Shown here piece by piece: positions 23,403 to 31,998 of a stretch of DNA of 64,000 bases. This DNA comes from an uncultured Dorea sp. Its GTDB lineage: Bacteria; Bacillota; Clostridia; Lachnospirales; Lachnospiraceae. The notes beneath the pieces were generated by a model. It had not been told where the DNA came from. It made no database searches and saw nothing but the letters and a program-made list of their open reading frames with translations. Location of the stretch: contig CAJTVU010000008.1 in the NCBI GenBank assembly GCA_910580235.1, positions 30,714 through 94,713 on the forward strand, written 5' to 3'. Both the position numbers and the translations under genes were made by a program. Positions within the stretch are counted from its first letter, which is position 1. Every line of letters starts with the position of its first letter.

Positions 23403-23873
23403 GTGCCACGTAAAGGACATACTCAGAAAAGAGACGTATTAGCGGATCCGTTGTACAATAATAAAGTGGTAACAAAGCTTATCAATAACATTATGTTAGA
23501 CGGTAAGAAGGGTGTTGCACAGAAGATTGTATACGGAGCATTTGAAAGAGTTGCGGCAAAATCCGATAAGCCGGCGATCGAAGTATTTGAGGAGGCTATG
23601 AATAATATCATGCCTGTTCTCGAGGTTAAGGCAAGACGTATCGGTGGCGCGACATACCAGGTGCCGATCGAAGTAAGGGCAGAGAGAAGACAGGCTCTTG
23701 CACTTCGCTGGCTTACAATGTTCTCCCGCAAGAGAGGCGAGAAGACGATGGAAGAGAGATTGGCGAACGAGATTTTGGATGCGTCTAATAACACAGGCGC
23801 AGCTGTAAAGCGTAAAGAAGACATGCATAAGATGGCAGAAGCGAATAAGGCATTTGCACATTACAGATTCTAG
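23403..23873 (+). CDS. rpsG: 30S ribosomal protein S7
   Basis: 156 residues. PRKGHTQKRDVLADPLYNNK, ARRIGGATYQVPIEV and LALRWLTMFSRKRGEKTM define S7. The start is a GTG at 23403 after GGAGGGAAGGAAC; the first residue is therefore Met-Pro-Arg-Lys as in homologues, and the in-frame ATG at 23382 is upstream of the ribosome site. The gap from rpsL is nearly 200 bases, long for this operon, and contains hairpins (GCTCT/AGAGC; GACATA/TATGTC). It nucleates assembly of the 30S head. Confidence 0.97.
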   Translation: MPRKGHTQKRDVLADPLYNNKVVTKLINNIMLDGKKGVAQKIVYGAFERVAAKSDKPAIEVFEEAMNNIMPVLEVKARRIGGATYQVPIEVRAERRQALALRWLTMFSRKRGEKTMEERLANEILDASNNTGAAVKRKEDMHKMAEANKAFAHYRF

Positions 23874-23882
23874 GAGGCAACA

Positions 23883-26000
23883 ATGGCTGGAAGAGAATAT
23901 CCATTGGATAGAACAAGAAATATCGGTATTATGGCGCATATTGATGCGGGTAAGACGACGACAACAGAGCGTATTCTCTACTATACCGGTGTTAACCACA
24001 AGATTGGCGATACTCACGAAGGAACTGCTACCATGGACTGGATGGAGCAGGAACAGGAGAGAGGCATCACAATTACTTCTGCTGCTACGACATGTCACTG
24101 GACACTGCAGGAAAACTGCAAGCCGAAAGAAGGCGCACAGGAGCATCGTATTAATATTATTGATACCCCGGGACACGTTGACTTCACAGTAGAAGTAGAG
24201 AGGTCGCTTCGTGTGCTTGACGGTGCGGTAGGCGTATTCTGCGCGAAGGGCGGAGTCGAGCCCCAGTCAGAGAACGTATGGCGTCAGGCGGACACATACA
24301 ACGTGCCGAGAATGGCCTTCATTAATAAGATGGACATTCTGGGAGCAGATTTCTACGGGGCAGTAGAACAGATTAAGACGAGGCTGGGGAAGAATGCAGT
24401 CTGCATCCAGCTCCCGATCGGAAAAGAGGATGATTTCAAGGGAGTCGTTGACTTGTTTGAAATGAAAGCCTATATTTACAATGACAACAAGGGCGAGGAT
24501 ATTTCCATTGAGGACATTCCAGACGATATGAAAGATGACGCAGAGCTCTACCGCACAGAGCTGGTGGAGAAGATCTGTGAGATGGACGACGATCTTATGA
24601 TGGAATATCTGGAGGGCGAGGAGCCTTCCATGGAGACGCTGAAAGCAACGCTGAGAAAAGCCACATGCGAGTGTACGGCGGTTCCGGTCTGCTGTGGGAC
24701 GGCTTACAGGAATAAGGGCGTGCAGAAGCTGCTGGACGCAGTTATCGAGTTCATGCCGTCGCCGTTAGACATCCCGCCGATCCAGGGCGTTGATGAGGAT
24801 GGGAATGATGTTGTGAGACATTCTTCCGATGAGGAGCCGTTCTCAGCCCTTGCATTTAAGATCATGACAGACCCATTTGTCGGTAAGCTGGCATATTTCC
24901 GCGTGTATTCCGGCACAATGAATTCTGGTTCTTACGTGCTGAATGCATCGAAAGGAAAGAAAGAGCGTGTAGGGCGTATCTTGCAGATGCACGCAAATAA
25001 AAGAGCGGAGCTTGACAAAGTATATTCTGGAGATATAGCTGCTGCGATCGGATTTAAGTTCACATCGACAGGCGATACACTCTGCGACGAGCGGAATCCG
25101 GTAATTCTGGAGTCTATGGAGTTCCCGGAGCCGGTTATTGAGCTGGCTATCGAGCCGAAGACAAAGGCTTCCCAGGGCAAGCTTGGCGAGTCTCTTGCGA
25201 AGCTTGCAGAAGAGGATCCGACGTTCCGCGCGCACACAGATCAGGAGACGGGACAGACGATCATCGCTGGAATGGGCGAGCTCCATCTGGAGATCATCGT
25301 AGACAGGCTTCTGCGTGAATTCAAGGTTGAGGCGAATGTCGGCGCGCCGCAGGTTGCTTATAAGGAAGCATTTACGAAAGCGGTCGAGGTTGACAGCAAG
25401 TATGCGAAACAGTCAGGCGGGCGTGGACAGTACGGACATTGTAAAGTTAAGTTCGAGCCTATGGATATCAATGGCGAGGAGACGTTCCAGTTCGAGTCCA
25501 CTGTAGTCGGAGGAGCGATCCCGAAGGAATATATCCCGAAGATAGGGGAAGGTATCGAGGAGGCTATGCAGTCTGGCATTCTTGGAGGATTCCCGGTCGT
25601 GGGCGTGAAAGCGAACGTATACGACGGATCTTATCACGAGGTAGACTCAAGCGAGATGGCGTTCCACATCGCAGGCTCTCTGGCATTTAAAGATGCTATG
25701 AAGAAGGCTGATCCGATCCTCTGCGAGCCGATCATGAAGGTTGAAGTAACGATGCCGGAAGAGTATATGGGCGATGTGATCGGTGATATCAACTCACGCC
25801 GCGGACGTATCGAAGGCATGGACGACCTGGGCGGAGGAAAGATCGTGCGTGGATTCGTTCCGCTGTCCGAGATGTTCGGATATTCTACAGATCTTCGTTC
25901 CAGGACACAGGGACGCGGGAACTATTCAATGTTCTTTGAGAAGTATGAGCAAGTTCCGAAATCTGTGCAGGAGAAAGTACTGTCAAACAAGAATGCGTAA
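23883..26000 (+). CDS. fusA: Elongation factor G
   Basis: 705 residues. G1 IMAHIDAGKTTTTERIL, G2 ERGITITSAATT, G3 DTPGHVDF, G4 NKMD, then domains II-V with GQYGHCKVKFEP, INSRRGRIEGM and SEMFGYSTDLRS. It is the canonical translocase, full length, and its start is 9 bases after rpsG with AGGAGG. EF-G uses GTP to drive tRNA-mRNA translocation. It is followed by tuf, which has its own promoter. Confidence 0.98.
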   Translation: MAGREYPLDRTRNIGIMAHIDAGKTTTTERILYYTGVNHKIGDTHEGTATMDWMEQEQERGITITSAATTCHWTLQENCKPKEGAQEHRINIIDTPGHVDFTVEVERSLRVLDGAVGVFCAKGGVEPQSENVWRQADTYNVPRMAFINKMDILGADFYGAVEQIKTRLGKNAVCIQLPIGKEDDFKGVVDLFEMKAYIYNDNKGEDISIEDIPDDMKDDAELYRTELVEKICEMDDDLMMEYLEGEEPSMETLKATLRKATCECTAVPVCCGTAYRNKGVQKLLDAVIEFMPSPLDIPPIQGVDEDGNDVVRHSSDEEPFSALAFKIMTDPFVGKLAYFRVYSGTMNSGSYVLNASKGKKERVGRILQMHANKRAELDKVYSGDIAAAIGFKFTSTGDTLCDERNPVILESMEFPEPVIELAIEPKTKASQGKLGESLAKLAEEDPTFRAHTDQETGQTIIAGMGELHLEIIVDRLLREFKVEANVGAPQVAYKEAFTKAVEVDSKYAKQSGGRGQYGHCKVKFEPMDINGEETFQFESTVVGGAIPKEYIPKIGEGIEEAMQSGILGGFPVVGVKANVYDGSYHEVDSSEMAFHIAGSLAFKDAMKKADPILCEPIMKVEVTMPEEYMGDVIGDINSRRGRIEGMDDLGGGKIVRGFVPLSEMFGYSTDLRSRTQGRGNYSMFFEKYEQVPKSVQEKVLSNKNA

Positions 26001-26033
26001 GCAGGCGCAATTAAAATTAAATAGTAAAAAGTC

Positions 26034-26062
26034 TTGAAAAACTGGCTCATTTGAAATATAAT
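26034..26062 (+). promoter_or_regulatory. Promoter of tuf
   Basis: TTGAAA (26034-26039), 17 bases, TATAAT (26057-26062), 70 bases upstream of the start codon. It lets tuf be expressed above the rest of the str operon. Confidence 0.8.
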
Positions 26063-26131
26063 CAGAGTTAGTGAGCAAACGTAAAATATTAAAATTGCCG
26101 TTTAGGCGCTATAATAAGGAGGATATTCAAA

Positions 26132-27319
26132 ATGGCAAAGGCTAAATTTGAAAGAAACAAACCGCATTGTAATATCGGTACTATCGGTCACGTTGACCAT
26201 GGTAAGACAACTCTTACAGCTGCTATCACAAAAGTACTGGCAGAGAGAGTTGAAGGTAACGCAGTAGTAGATTTCGAGAACATTGACAAGGCTCCGGAAG
26301 AGAGAGAGCGTGGTATCACGATTTCTACAGCGCACGTTGAGTATGAGACAGAGAACCGCCACTATGCACATGTTGACTGTCCGGGACATGCTGACTACGT
26401 TAAGAACATGATCACGGGAGCAGCGCAGATGGATGGCGCTATCCTCGTAGTTGCTGCGACTGACGGCGTTATGGCTCAGACAAAAGAGCACATCCTGCTC
26501 TCTCGTCAGGTAGGCGTTCCTTATATCGTTGTATTCCTTAACAAGTGCGATATGGTTGATGATGAAGAGCTTATCGAGCTTGTAGAGATGGAAGTAACAG
26601 AGCAGTTAGAGGAATATGAGTTCACAGACTGCCCGATCGTTAAAGGTTCCGCGCTTAAGGCTCTTGAGGATCCGTCAGGCGAGTGGGGCGATAAGATCAT
26701 GGAGCTTATGGCTACAGTTGACGAGTATATCCCGGATCCAAAGCGTGCTACAGATCAGCCGTTCCTTATGCCTGTAGAGGACGTATTCTCTATTACAGGA
26801 CGTGGAACAGTTGCTACAGGTAGAGTAGAGCGTGGCGTCCTTCATGTATCTGACGAAGTAGAGATCGTTGGTATCCATGAGGAAGTTAAGAAGACAGTCG
26901 TAACAGGTGTTGAGATGTTCCGTAAGCTTCTTGACGAGGCTCAGGCTGGCGACAACATCGGCGCTCTTCTCCGTGGCGTTCAGAGAACAGAGATTGAAAG
27001 AGGCCAGGTTCTTATCAAACCAGGCACAGTTAAATGCCATAAGAAATTTACGGCTCAGGTATACGTTTTGACAAAGGACGAGGGTGGACGTCATACTCCG
27101 TTCTTCAACAACTACCGTCCACAGTTCTACTTCAGGACAACAGACGTTACAGGCGTATGTAACCTTCCAGACGGTATCGAGATGTGCATGCCTGGCGATA
27201 ACGTAGAGATGACAGTTGAGCTGATCCATCCAGTAGCTATGGAGCAGGGTCTTACATTCGCTATCCGTGAGGGTGGTCGTACAGTAGGTTCTGGAAGGGT
27301 TGCTACAATCATTGAGTAA
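26132..27319 (+). CDS. tuf: Elongation factor Tu
   Basis: 395 residues. GTIGHVDHGKTTLTAAI, ERERGITISTAHVEYET, DCPGHADYVKNMI, NKCD and SALKALE make up the G domain. Domains II/III carry GRGTVATGRVERG, RGVQRTEIERGQVL and the closing REGGRTVGSGRVATI. It delivers aminoacyl-tRNA to the ribosome. AAGGAGG is 9 bases before the ATG. A strong terminator follows. Confidence 0.98.
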   Translation: MAKAKFERNKPHCNIGTIGHVDHGKTTLTAAITKVLAERVEGNAVVDFENIDKAPEERERGITISTAHVEYETENRHYAHVDCPGHADYVKNMITGAAQMDGAILVVAATDGVMAQTKEHILLSRQVGVPYIVVFLNKCDMVDDEELIELVEMEVTEQLEEYEFTDCPIVKGSALKALEDPSGEWGDKIMELMATVDEYIPDPKRATDQPFLMPVEDVFSITGRGTVATGRVERGVLHVSDEVEIVGIHEEVKKTVVTGVEMFRKLLDEAQAGDNIGALLRGVQRTEIERGQVLIKPGTVKCHKKFTAQVYVLTKDEGGRHTPFFNNYRPQFYFRTTDVTGVCNLPDGIEMCMPGDNVEMTVELIHPVAMEQGLTFAIREGGRTVGSGRVATIIE

Positions 27320-27360
27320 TCTCACGAAAGCTTTGAGCTAAGCGCATAAAAGGCGATAAT

Positions 27361-27399
27361 AATAGGGACTCCAAGTTTAACTTGGACGTCCCTATTTTA
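27361..27399 (+). terminator. Terminator after tuf
   Basis: AATAGGGAC-T-CCAAG pairs with CTTGG-AC-GTCCCTATT around TTTAA, then TTTAT. Confidence 0.9.
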
Positions 27400-27606
27400 T
27401 TGCCTCTGCGGGCATTTAGAGAATGCCCGTGACCGAGGAAATGTGAAACATTTTCGAGGTGCGCTTGGTGGTAATATGGGGCTTTCTTAAAGATGAGGAA
27501 GCCCTTTCTTAAATTTTGCAACAGTGAAAAAGTGGAAAGCGGTGCCAAAACGGTGCCATAAAGTAGAAATTTTATGAAGTTTGATTATGTATCAGAGAAA
27601 ATACTT
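27400..27606. other. Non-coding stretch with two hairpins and a short direct repeat
   Basis: CGGGCATT/AATGCCCG (27409-27429) and GGGCTT/AAGCCC (about 27480-27510, followed by TTTCTTAAATTT) form hairpins. GGTGCC occurs twice, 5 bases apart, at about 27541-27557. No coding region is supported. This is the junction between the conserved str operon and an accessory stretch. Confidence 0.5.
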
Positions 27607-27635
27607 TGACATATTCATAGTATAGTGTTAATATG
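27607..27635 (+). promoter_or_regulatory. Promoter of the antisense RNA
   Basis: TTGACA (27607-27612), 17 bases, TAATAT (27630-27635). There is no reading frame downstream before the terminator at 27688-27728. Confidence 0.7.
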
Positions 27636-27641
27636 ATTATA

Positions 27642-27728
27642 GAAAGGGCGCTACCGATAGACGGTTAGCCCGGTATATAAGTGAAACAAAAATTGCCGCT
27701 TAGTTTACCAGACAGGGCGGCTATTTTT
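27642..27728 (+). ncRNA. Candidate antitoxin antisense RNA (RatA-like arrangement)
   Basis: A short transcript predicted from the promoter at 27607-27635 to a terminator at 27688-27728 (AAAAATT-GCCGC / GCGGC-TATTTTT). It runs towards the small toxin frame on the opposite strand and overlaps its 3' end, including its stop codon. Its 5' part (GCTACC then GGTTAG) resembles the 5' leader of the toxin mRNA, so the two RNAs may also interact by loop-loop contact. Confidence 0.55.
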
Positions 27729-27816
27729 GTGATTTATTGCTTCCGATGGTATATCCAAGTCCGAAAGAGGTCAAGCATAAGCTGATTACTGCAATCAGAC
27801 TTTCAATAGTCAACAT
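27721..27816 (-). CDS. Small hydrophobic peptide, probable type I toxin (holin-like/TxpA-like)
   Basis: A 31-residue peptide, MLTIESLIAVISLCLTSFGL then GYTIGSNKSQK: one hydrophobic helix followed by a polar, basic tail. An AAAGGAGGGG site lies 6 bases before the ATG at 27816; a second ATG two codons earlier touches the site. On the minus strand a TATAAT (27941-27946) lies about 125 bases upstream, leaving a structured leader with a 9-bp-class hairpin (CAGAGGGAC / GCCCCTCTG) that could hide the ribosome site. The convergent antisense RNA overlaps its end, and a bidirectional terminator serves both. This matches the TxpA/RatA layout. Toxicity is inferred, not shown. Confidence 0.6.
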   Translation of the reverse strand: MLTIESLIAVISLCLTSFGLGYTIGSNKSQK

Positions 27817-28007
27817 TGGCATCCCCTCCTTTAGCAAGATTTCCGACAGATAAACTGTGGATTTCTATGTAAACAGAGGGGCACAGTCCCTCTGCTGAAG
27901 GACTAACCGCCTACCGTTTTTTGGTAGCACCCATGAAAAGATTATAACAATTTAAGGTTATATAATTAATCCCTAAATCTTATTATTAAAATACCAGTGA
28001 AACTTTA

Positions 28008-29031
28008 TTGTTCACTGACATTTTTTTGCAAACCTTGAGTTGGAAGATAGCAGAACTTTTTGAGGAATTTGTTACCATACTATTTGTTGACTGTATTAAT
28101 AATTATGCATCTATGGAGTATATACGTAGGGGATATCTTGAGGATTTCATTAGGGAGAGCAACAGTTCATTGATAGAAGAACTTAATGTACGCTCTTTGG
28201 AGGATTTATTGGTATCCGAGGAAGTGGCGGAGGAAAAGGATGACGGAATAGCAATCAAAAATATTGGACTGCTTATGTTTGGAGAAAGACTAGACAAATT
28301 GATTGCAGGAAGCAAGATTGAGTTGGTGCGTTTTCATGATATGGAAGCGGAGGCGTCTGATTTTACAGAGAAGACATTTTACGGTCCGATATGGAAGCAG
28401 GTAAGAGACGCGCCAGACCACATTAAGACAACTGTGGTTGAGGAAAAGGTGGTAAAGGTTGATGGAAGGGCAGAAGCAGACCGTTTTTTCAACTATCCGT
28501 ATAATGCGCTGGAGGAAGCGCTTGTAAATGCGGTTTTGCACAAGAATTATAAAGAGGATGTGCCGGTAGAGATTCGGATTTATTTGGATCAGATTCAGAT
28601 TATCAATTTTCTGGAATTTTTCAAGGAAATTGATTTGTCTGAGAAGAAATCGACGGGCATATCGAAAATTTTGCGCGAACTAAAAAGAAATGGTTCGCCC
28701 ATGCCAGAGTTTGAAACGGATGTGGACAGAACTTATACGATTGCTACAATAAGGATTCACGGAAGGTTTGAAACTGAGAGTACAAACTTCGCTCAAAAAG
28801 ATGAGCGAAGTTTTGGCGCAAAAAGATTATAATAAAGTAAGTATAATTGTTAGTTTTATGGAAGAACATGGAGAAATCACTCCTAGAGAAGCCGAAGCGG
28901 TTACGGGAAAGTCTGCTGCGACAGTTCGGAGATATTTTAAAATGCTTACAGGTACAGGATATATAGTGGCAGAGGGGAGTACTAACAATATAGTTTATCG
29001 TATTACTATTAATTTGTCAGAAGATGATTAA
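28008..29031 (+). pseudogene. Decayed COG2865-type ATP-binding/transcriptional regulator (AlbA_2 + wHTH family)
   Basis: Two overlapping frames together resemble the C-terminal two thirds of COG2865 (RecG-like ATP-binding regulator) proteins. The first frame (28008-28832) has IKNIGLLMFGERLDKLI, YNALEEALVNAVLHKNY and EKKSTGISKILREL. It jumps from QIQIINF to LEFFKEIDLSE, so the GP...RN segment is deleted, and it lacks the N-terminal AlbA_2 domain. It then runs out of frame near 28795 in an A-rich stretch. The winged-helix end (ITPREAEAVTGKSAATVRRY) continues in another frame to 29031. At least one frameshift, one internal deletion and a missing 5' end make it a relic. Confidence 0.75.
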
Positions 29032-29060
29032 AATGGTGGGCCTATGGAGAAAAGAACCTG

Positions 29061-29100
29061 TTGACAAATTAAAGAAGCACGGCCTTCTGTATGGTATAAT
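29061..29100 (+). promoter_or_regulatory. Extended -10 promoter for the membrane protein gene
   Basis: TGGTATAAT (29092-29100) is an extended -10. A perfect TTGACA at 29061-29066 is too far away (28 bases) to serve as its -35. Confidence 0.45.
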
Positions 29101-29131
29101 TATTATATCAATTATAGGAGGTCGTTTTTTT

Positions 29132-29758
29132 ATGATTAACCTGTCTCTGGAGACGGGTCTCTGGAATCATGGAATCTATATCAATGTAATTAAAATAGCA
29201 GTAGGGTTATTGATGATTGTGAATGTTCTAATAGGCTACATACCTCAGCCGGAGTATTTAGTTGAGCTGACTTGTGTATCAAATATGCTTGGCGGGCTGC
29301 TTTTGCTGACAGACGGAATACTTAATATCAGAAAAAAGAAGAATCTTCCTAACTCTTTTTATTTGAATGTTGCAGTAAGCATACTTACAGTATTCATTGT
29401 CTGTATGGGAAGCTTTATTGGTGCATATAAATTTAATTTTAAAGGAGCATTTTTCTTTATGCATGTCATAAGTCCTATTGTTTTTATGATTTGCTATATG
29501 CTTTTTGTGAATGAGCAAAGTCGTAAAATCAGGTTTGTGTTAACCGCACCGATAATGGTTATGCTGTACTTTCTATTTGACTACATACGTTCTCGGCTTG
29601 TAGGCGAATTTGTTTACGGTTTTGTTGAGCCTGGAGAGCTTTCGTTTTTTTATGTAATAATTACAGGGCTTGTAATGTACATTTTTATGTATTTGCTCGG
29701 TTTGAGCTTATTTGCCTTGAATCGGATTGTACATAAAAAGGCAATGGATAACGTATAA
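29132..29758 (+). CDS. Integral membrane protein (Pr6Pr-like)
   Basis: 208 residues with about six hydrophobic helices and little soluble sequence. The HVISPIVFMICYMLF helix and the spacing of the others recall the Pr6Pr family, whose function is unknown. A start at 29132 is preferred: GGAGG lies 10 bases upstream and an extended -10 lies just before it. A longer in-frame start at 29024 would overlap the COG2865 relic. Base composition is A+T-rich like its neighbours in this accessory stretch. The family assignment is modest. Confidence 0.55.
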   Translation: MINLSLETGLWNHGIYINVIKIAVGLLMIVNVLIGYIPQPEYLVELTCVSNMLGGLLLLTDGILNIRKKKNLPNSFYLNVAVSILTVFIVCMGSFIGAYKFNFKGAFFFMHVISPIVFMICYMLFVNEQSRKIRFVLTAPIMVMLYFLFDYIRSRLVGEFVYGFVEPGELSFFYVIITGLVMYIFMYLLGLSLFALNRIVHKKAMDNV

Positions 29759-29899
29759 TTGGCAGATTTTTTTAAGAGGAACATAAGATATGGTACCAGT
29801 TTAGCCCTAAAATTTTCCAGAGCAATAAAGAAAACTGTTTTTCGTGATAAAGATATGATAAAATAAAATGAGTATAAAACCGAAAGGGAGAGAGCGGAG

Positions 29900-30928
29900 A
29901 TGGGATTTGGCGATTTTATAAAAAATCAATTTTTAGATGTCATTGAATTTGTTGATGATTCTTCTGTCAAGATACTTGTAAGCAAATTTACAAGGCAAGG
30001 GGATGAGATTAAGCAAGGCGCTCAGCTTATTGTGAGAAATGGGCAAGCGGCTGTGTTTGTCCATAGAGGGCAGATTGCGGATGTATTCGGCCCTGGCAAT
30101 TACAAACTAAATACCGAGAATCTACCATTGTTATCGGCATTGGCTGCATTCCCATATCTGCTTAATTCGCCAATAAAGTCAGATTTGTATTTTATTAACA
30201 CCACACAGTTTATAAATAATCGTTGGGGGACAAAAAATCCAATACTTAAGAGAGATATGGAAATAGGAATAGTTAGGATTACTGCTTTTGGAAGCTTCGC
30301 TTTCCGTATTGCAGATCCTAAATGTTTTATGACAGAGGTATTTGGAGCAAGAAATTTAAATATGACACGCGACATTATTCAGTATTTAGTATCTTTTGTC
30401 GGAGAGGCGATAGCACAGTGCCTGGGAGAAAGTAATAAATCTGTGTTAGACCTGGCCACCAATTACCGACAGCTGTCATCGATGATCTTACCATACATAA
30501 ACGAGAAGTCTCGACCGCTTGGAATCGATATCGTACAGGCCTCAATAGAAAATATTGGGCTGCCAAAAGAAGTTGAGAAGCTGATTGACGAACAATCGGG
30601 TATTGGATTGGCAGCCAGAGATATGGATACGTTTATACAATATCAATCTGCGCGTGCTATACGAGATGCTGCACAACAGGAAGGTGGATTGGCAGGGCTG
30701 GGCGCTGGAGCCGTAGTCGGGGCAACTGTAGCTAAGAGTATGAATGAGAGCCTGGATAAGCCTTTAAGAGGGGAAGCAGACTTCAGTCAGGATGATAATA
30801 AAGAAATCTTGCGGGCAGGCGATATTGCAGATAAAATTGCAAAATATAAGGAATTGTTAGATAATGGGGTTTTAACCCAGGAAGAGTACGATGAAGTTAA
30901 AACATTATTACTAAAGGAGATTTCATAA
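29900..30928 (+). CDS. SPFH-domain protein with C-terminal SHOCT (YdjI / virion-core-like)
   Basis: 342 residues. The first 230 match the SPFH/YdjI family: FGDFIKNQFLDVIEFVDDSS, GAQLIVRNGQAAVFVHRG, FGPGNYKLNTENLPLL, FINTTQFINNRWGTKNPI and ITAFGSFAFRI. A Gly/Ala-rich hydrophobic patch (GLGAGAVVGATVAKS) follows, and the tail IADKIAKYKELLDNGVLTQE is a SHOCT domain (short C-terminal, oligomerisation-type). B. subtilis YdjI helps membrane-stress proteins localise. The next gene begins within the stop codon (TAATG) and also carries a SHOCT motif, so the two probably interact. AAAGGGAGAG precedes the start. Confidence 0.85.
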   Translation: MGFGDFIKNQFLDVIEFVDDSSVKILVSKFTRQGDEIKQGAQLIVRNGQAAVFVHRGQIADVFGPGNYKLNTENLPLLSALAAFPYLLNSPIKSDLYFINTTQFINNRWGTKNPILKRDMEIGIVRITAFGSFAFRIADPKCFMTEVFGARNLNMTRDIIQYLVSFVGEAIAQCLGESNKSVLDLATNYRQLSSMILPYINEKSRPLGIDIVQASIENIGLPKEVEKLIDEQSGIGLAARDMDTFIQYQSARAIRDAAQQEGGLAGLGAGAVVGATVAKSMNESLDKPLRGEADFSQDDNKEILRAGDIADKIAKYKELLDNGVLTQEEYDEVKTLLLKEIS

Positions 30929-31656
30929 TGGATACGGTTCAGGAATTAGAGAAGTGCAAACGTTTATTAGATGATGGCGCCATTAGCGATGAAGAATTCC
31001 GAGTGATGAAACAGAAGATACTCGGGTTGAAGACAGATGCTGAAAAGGAACTTGAAAGACAAGAAGAACGGAGAAAGGCGCTTGCTGAAATCGAAAGAAT
31101 GAGGGAAAAAGAAGAGCGCGCTCTTCAAGCAGAGAGAGAAAGAGAAGAAGCCAAACGGGCGCAGGAAGAAGCAGAGAGATCTCGTCTGCTTCAAGAGGAG
31201 AAGCGACGGAAAGAGGCCGAACAGCTGGCACAAATAGAGAAAGACCGGCAGATTAAATATCAGCAGGCTTTTGATGTAGAAAAAGCAAAGGAGTCGGCAA
31301 GGCTGGAGGCGGCACGCGAGTCGGAAAATAAAATACGTCAGGAAAAGTCAGAAAAGGTCCAGAATACTGCAAAGAAAGTATTTGTTGTTGTAAAAACAAT
31401 TATTTTATGGATTGTGACAGTCCTCCTCCTTCTTATAAGCATTGCTTCCTTTGAATCATCCATGACTTCCGGGCTTCCATATGTATTAGCAGGGATAAAT
31501 ATGTTCTTGTTAGCTGTTATGGCTTGCCCATTGATTACAAAGAAAACAAAAGAGCTGCCTCAATTACAGCAATATTATAAGTATAAGAAGATTATTGTGA
31601 TAGCGGTCGTTGTCTTGTTTCTTGCAATTGCAGCGTATGCAGGCAGTAAAATGTGA
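30928..31656 (+). CDS. SHOCT + coiled-coil + membrane protein
   Basis: 242 residues. An N-terminal SHOCT-like segment (ELEKCKRLLDDGAISDEEFR) precedes a highly charged coiled coil of about 110 residues rich in Glu/Arg/Lys/Ala. Three hydrophobic helices follow (IILWIVTVLLLLISIA, PYVLAGINMFLLAVMA, IIVIAVVVLFLAIAAYA). The start overlaps the stop of the SPFH gene by one base. The pairing suggests a membrane-attached partner tethering the SPFH oligomer. I know no named homologue. A terminator-like T-rich stretch follows at 31684-31713. Confidence 0.7.
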   Translation: MDTVQELEKCKRLLDDGAISDEEFRVMKQKILGLKTDAEKELERQEERRKALAEIERMREKEERALQAEREREEAKRAQEEAERSRLLQEEKRRKEAEQLAQIEKDRQIKYQQAFDVEKAKESARLEAARESENKIRQEKSEKVQNTAKKVFVVVKTIILWIVTVLLLLISIASFESSMTSGLPYVLAGINMFLLAVMACPLITKKTKELPQLQQYYKYKKIIVIAVVVLFLAIAAYAGSKM

Positions 31657-31683
31657 AAGGAGATGCGTGCAGCTCACAAAGTA

Positions 31684-31713
31684 AGTTCTTCGGAGCCTGT
31701 TTTCCTTTTTTTG
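31684..31713 (+). repeat. Degenerate copy of the 31842-31870 terminator sequence
   Basis: GTTCTTCGGAGCCTGTTTTCC followed by seven T is nearly identical to the segment at 31842-31863, which is followed by six T, in the same orientation. The stem is imperfect here. It probably ends the SPFH operon transcript weakly. Confidence 0.5.
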
Positions 31714-31761
31714 TAAAAGTTTGGCGCATTTTCAAAAAATAAAATTTAATGATAAAACTAG

Positions 31762-31790
31762 TTGATAAATTTTGTCGGATTTGATATAAT
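31762..31790 (+). promoter_or_regulatory. Promoter of candidate small RNA
   Basis: TTGATA (31762-31767), 17 bases, TATAAT (31785-31790). Confidence 0.65.
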
Positions 31791-31796
31791 TTCTAT

Positions 31797-31870
31797 GATA
31801 GTTATTTTACTCATCATAATTTATCATATCAGGGAGGGCAGGTTCTTCGGAACCTGTTTTCCCGTTTTTT
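31797..31870 (+). ncRNA. Candidate small RNA (about 75 nt) with own promoter and terminator
   Basis: The consensus-like promoter at 31762-31790 is followed within 80 bases by an intrinsic terminator (31832-31870: GGGA...GCAGGTTC-TTCG-GAACCTG...TCCC and six T). A GATA...TATC stem lies between. No ribosome site or reading frame longer than a few codons is present. It could instead be an attenuated leader of vsr at 31999. Confidence 0.45.
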
Positions 31871-31998
31871 ACGTAAAGAAGACGAGAAATTAGATGCAGA
31901 TAGTAGTTTGTATTGCCGGATAATTGAATAATCTGCGCTATTTTGGTAGAATAAAATATACTCCGGGGCATCCGGTAATAATTGCAGGTGAATGTCTA

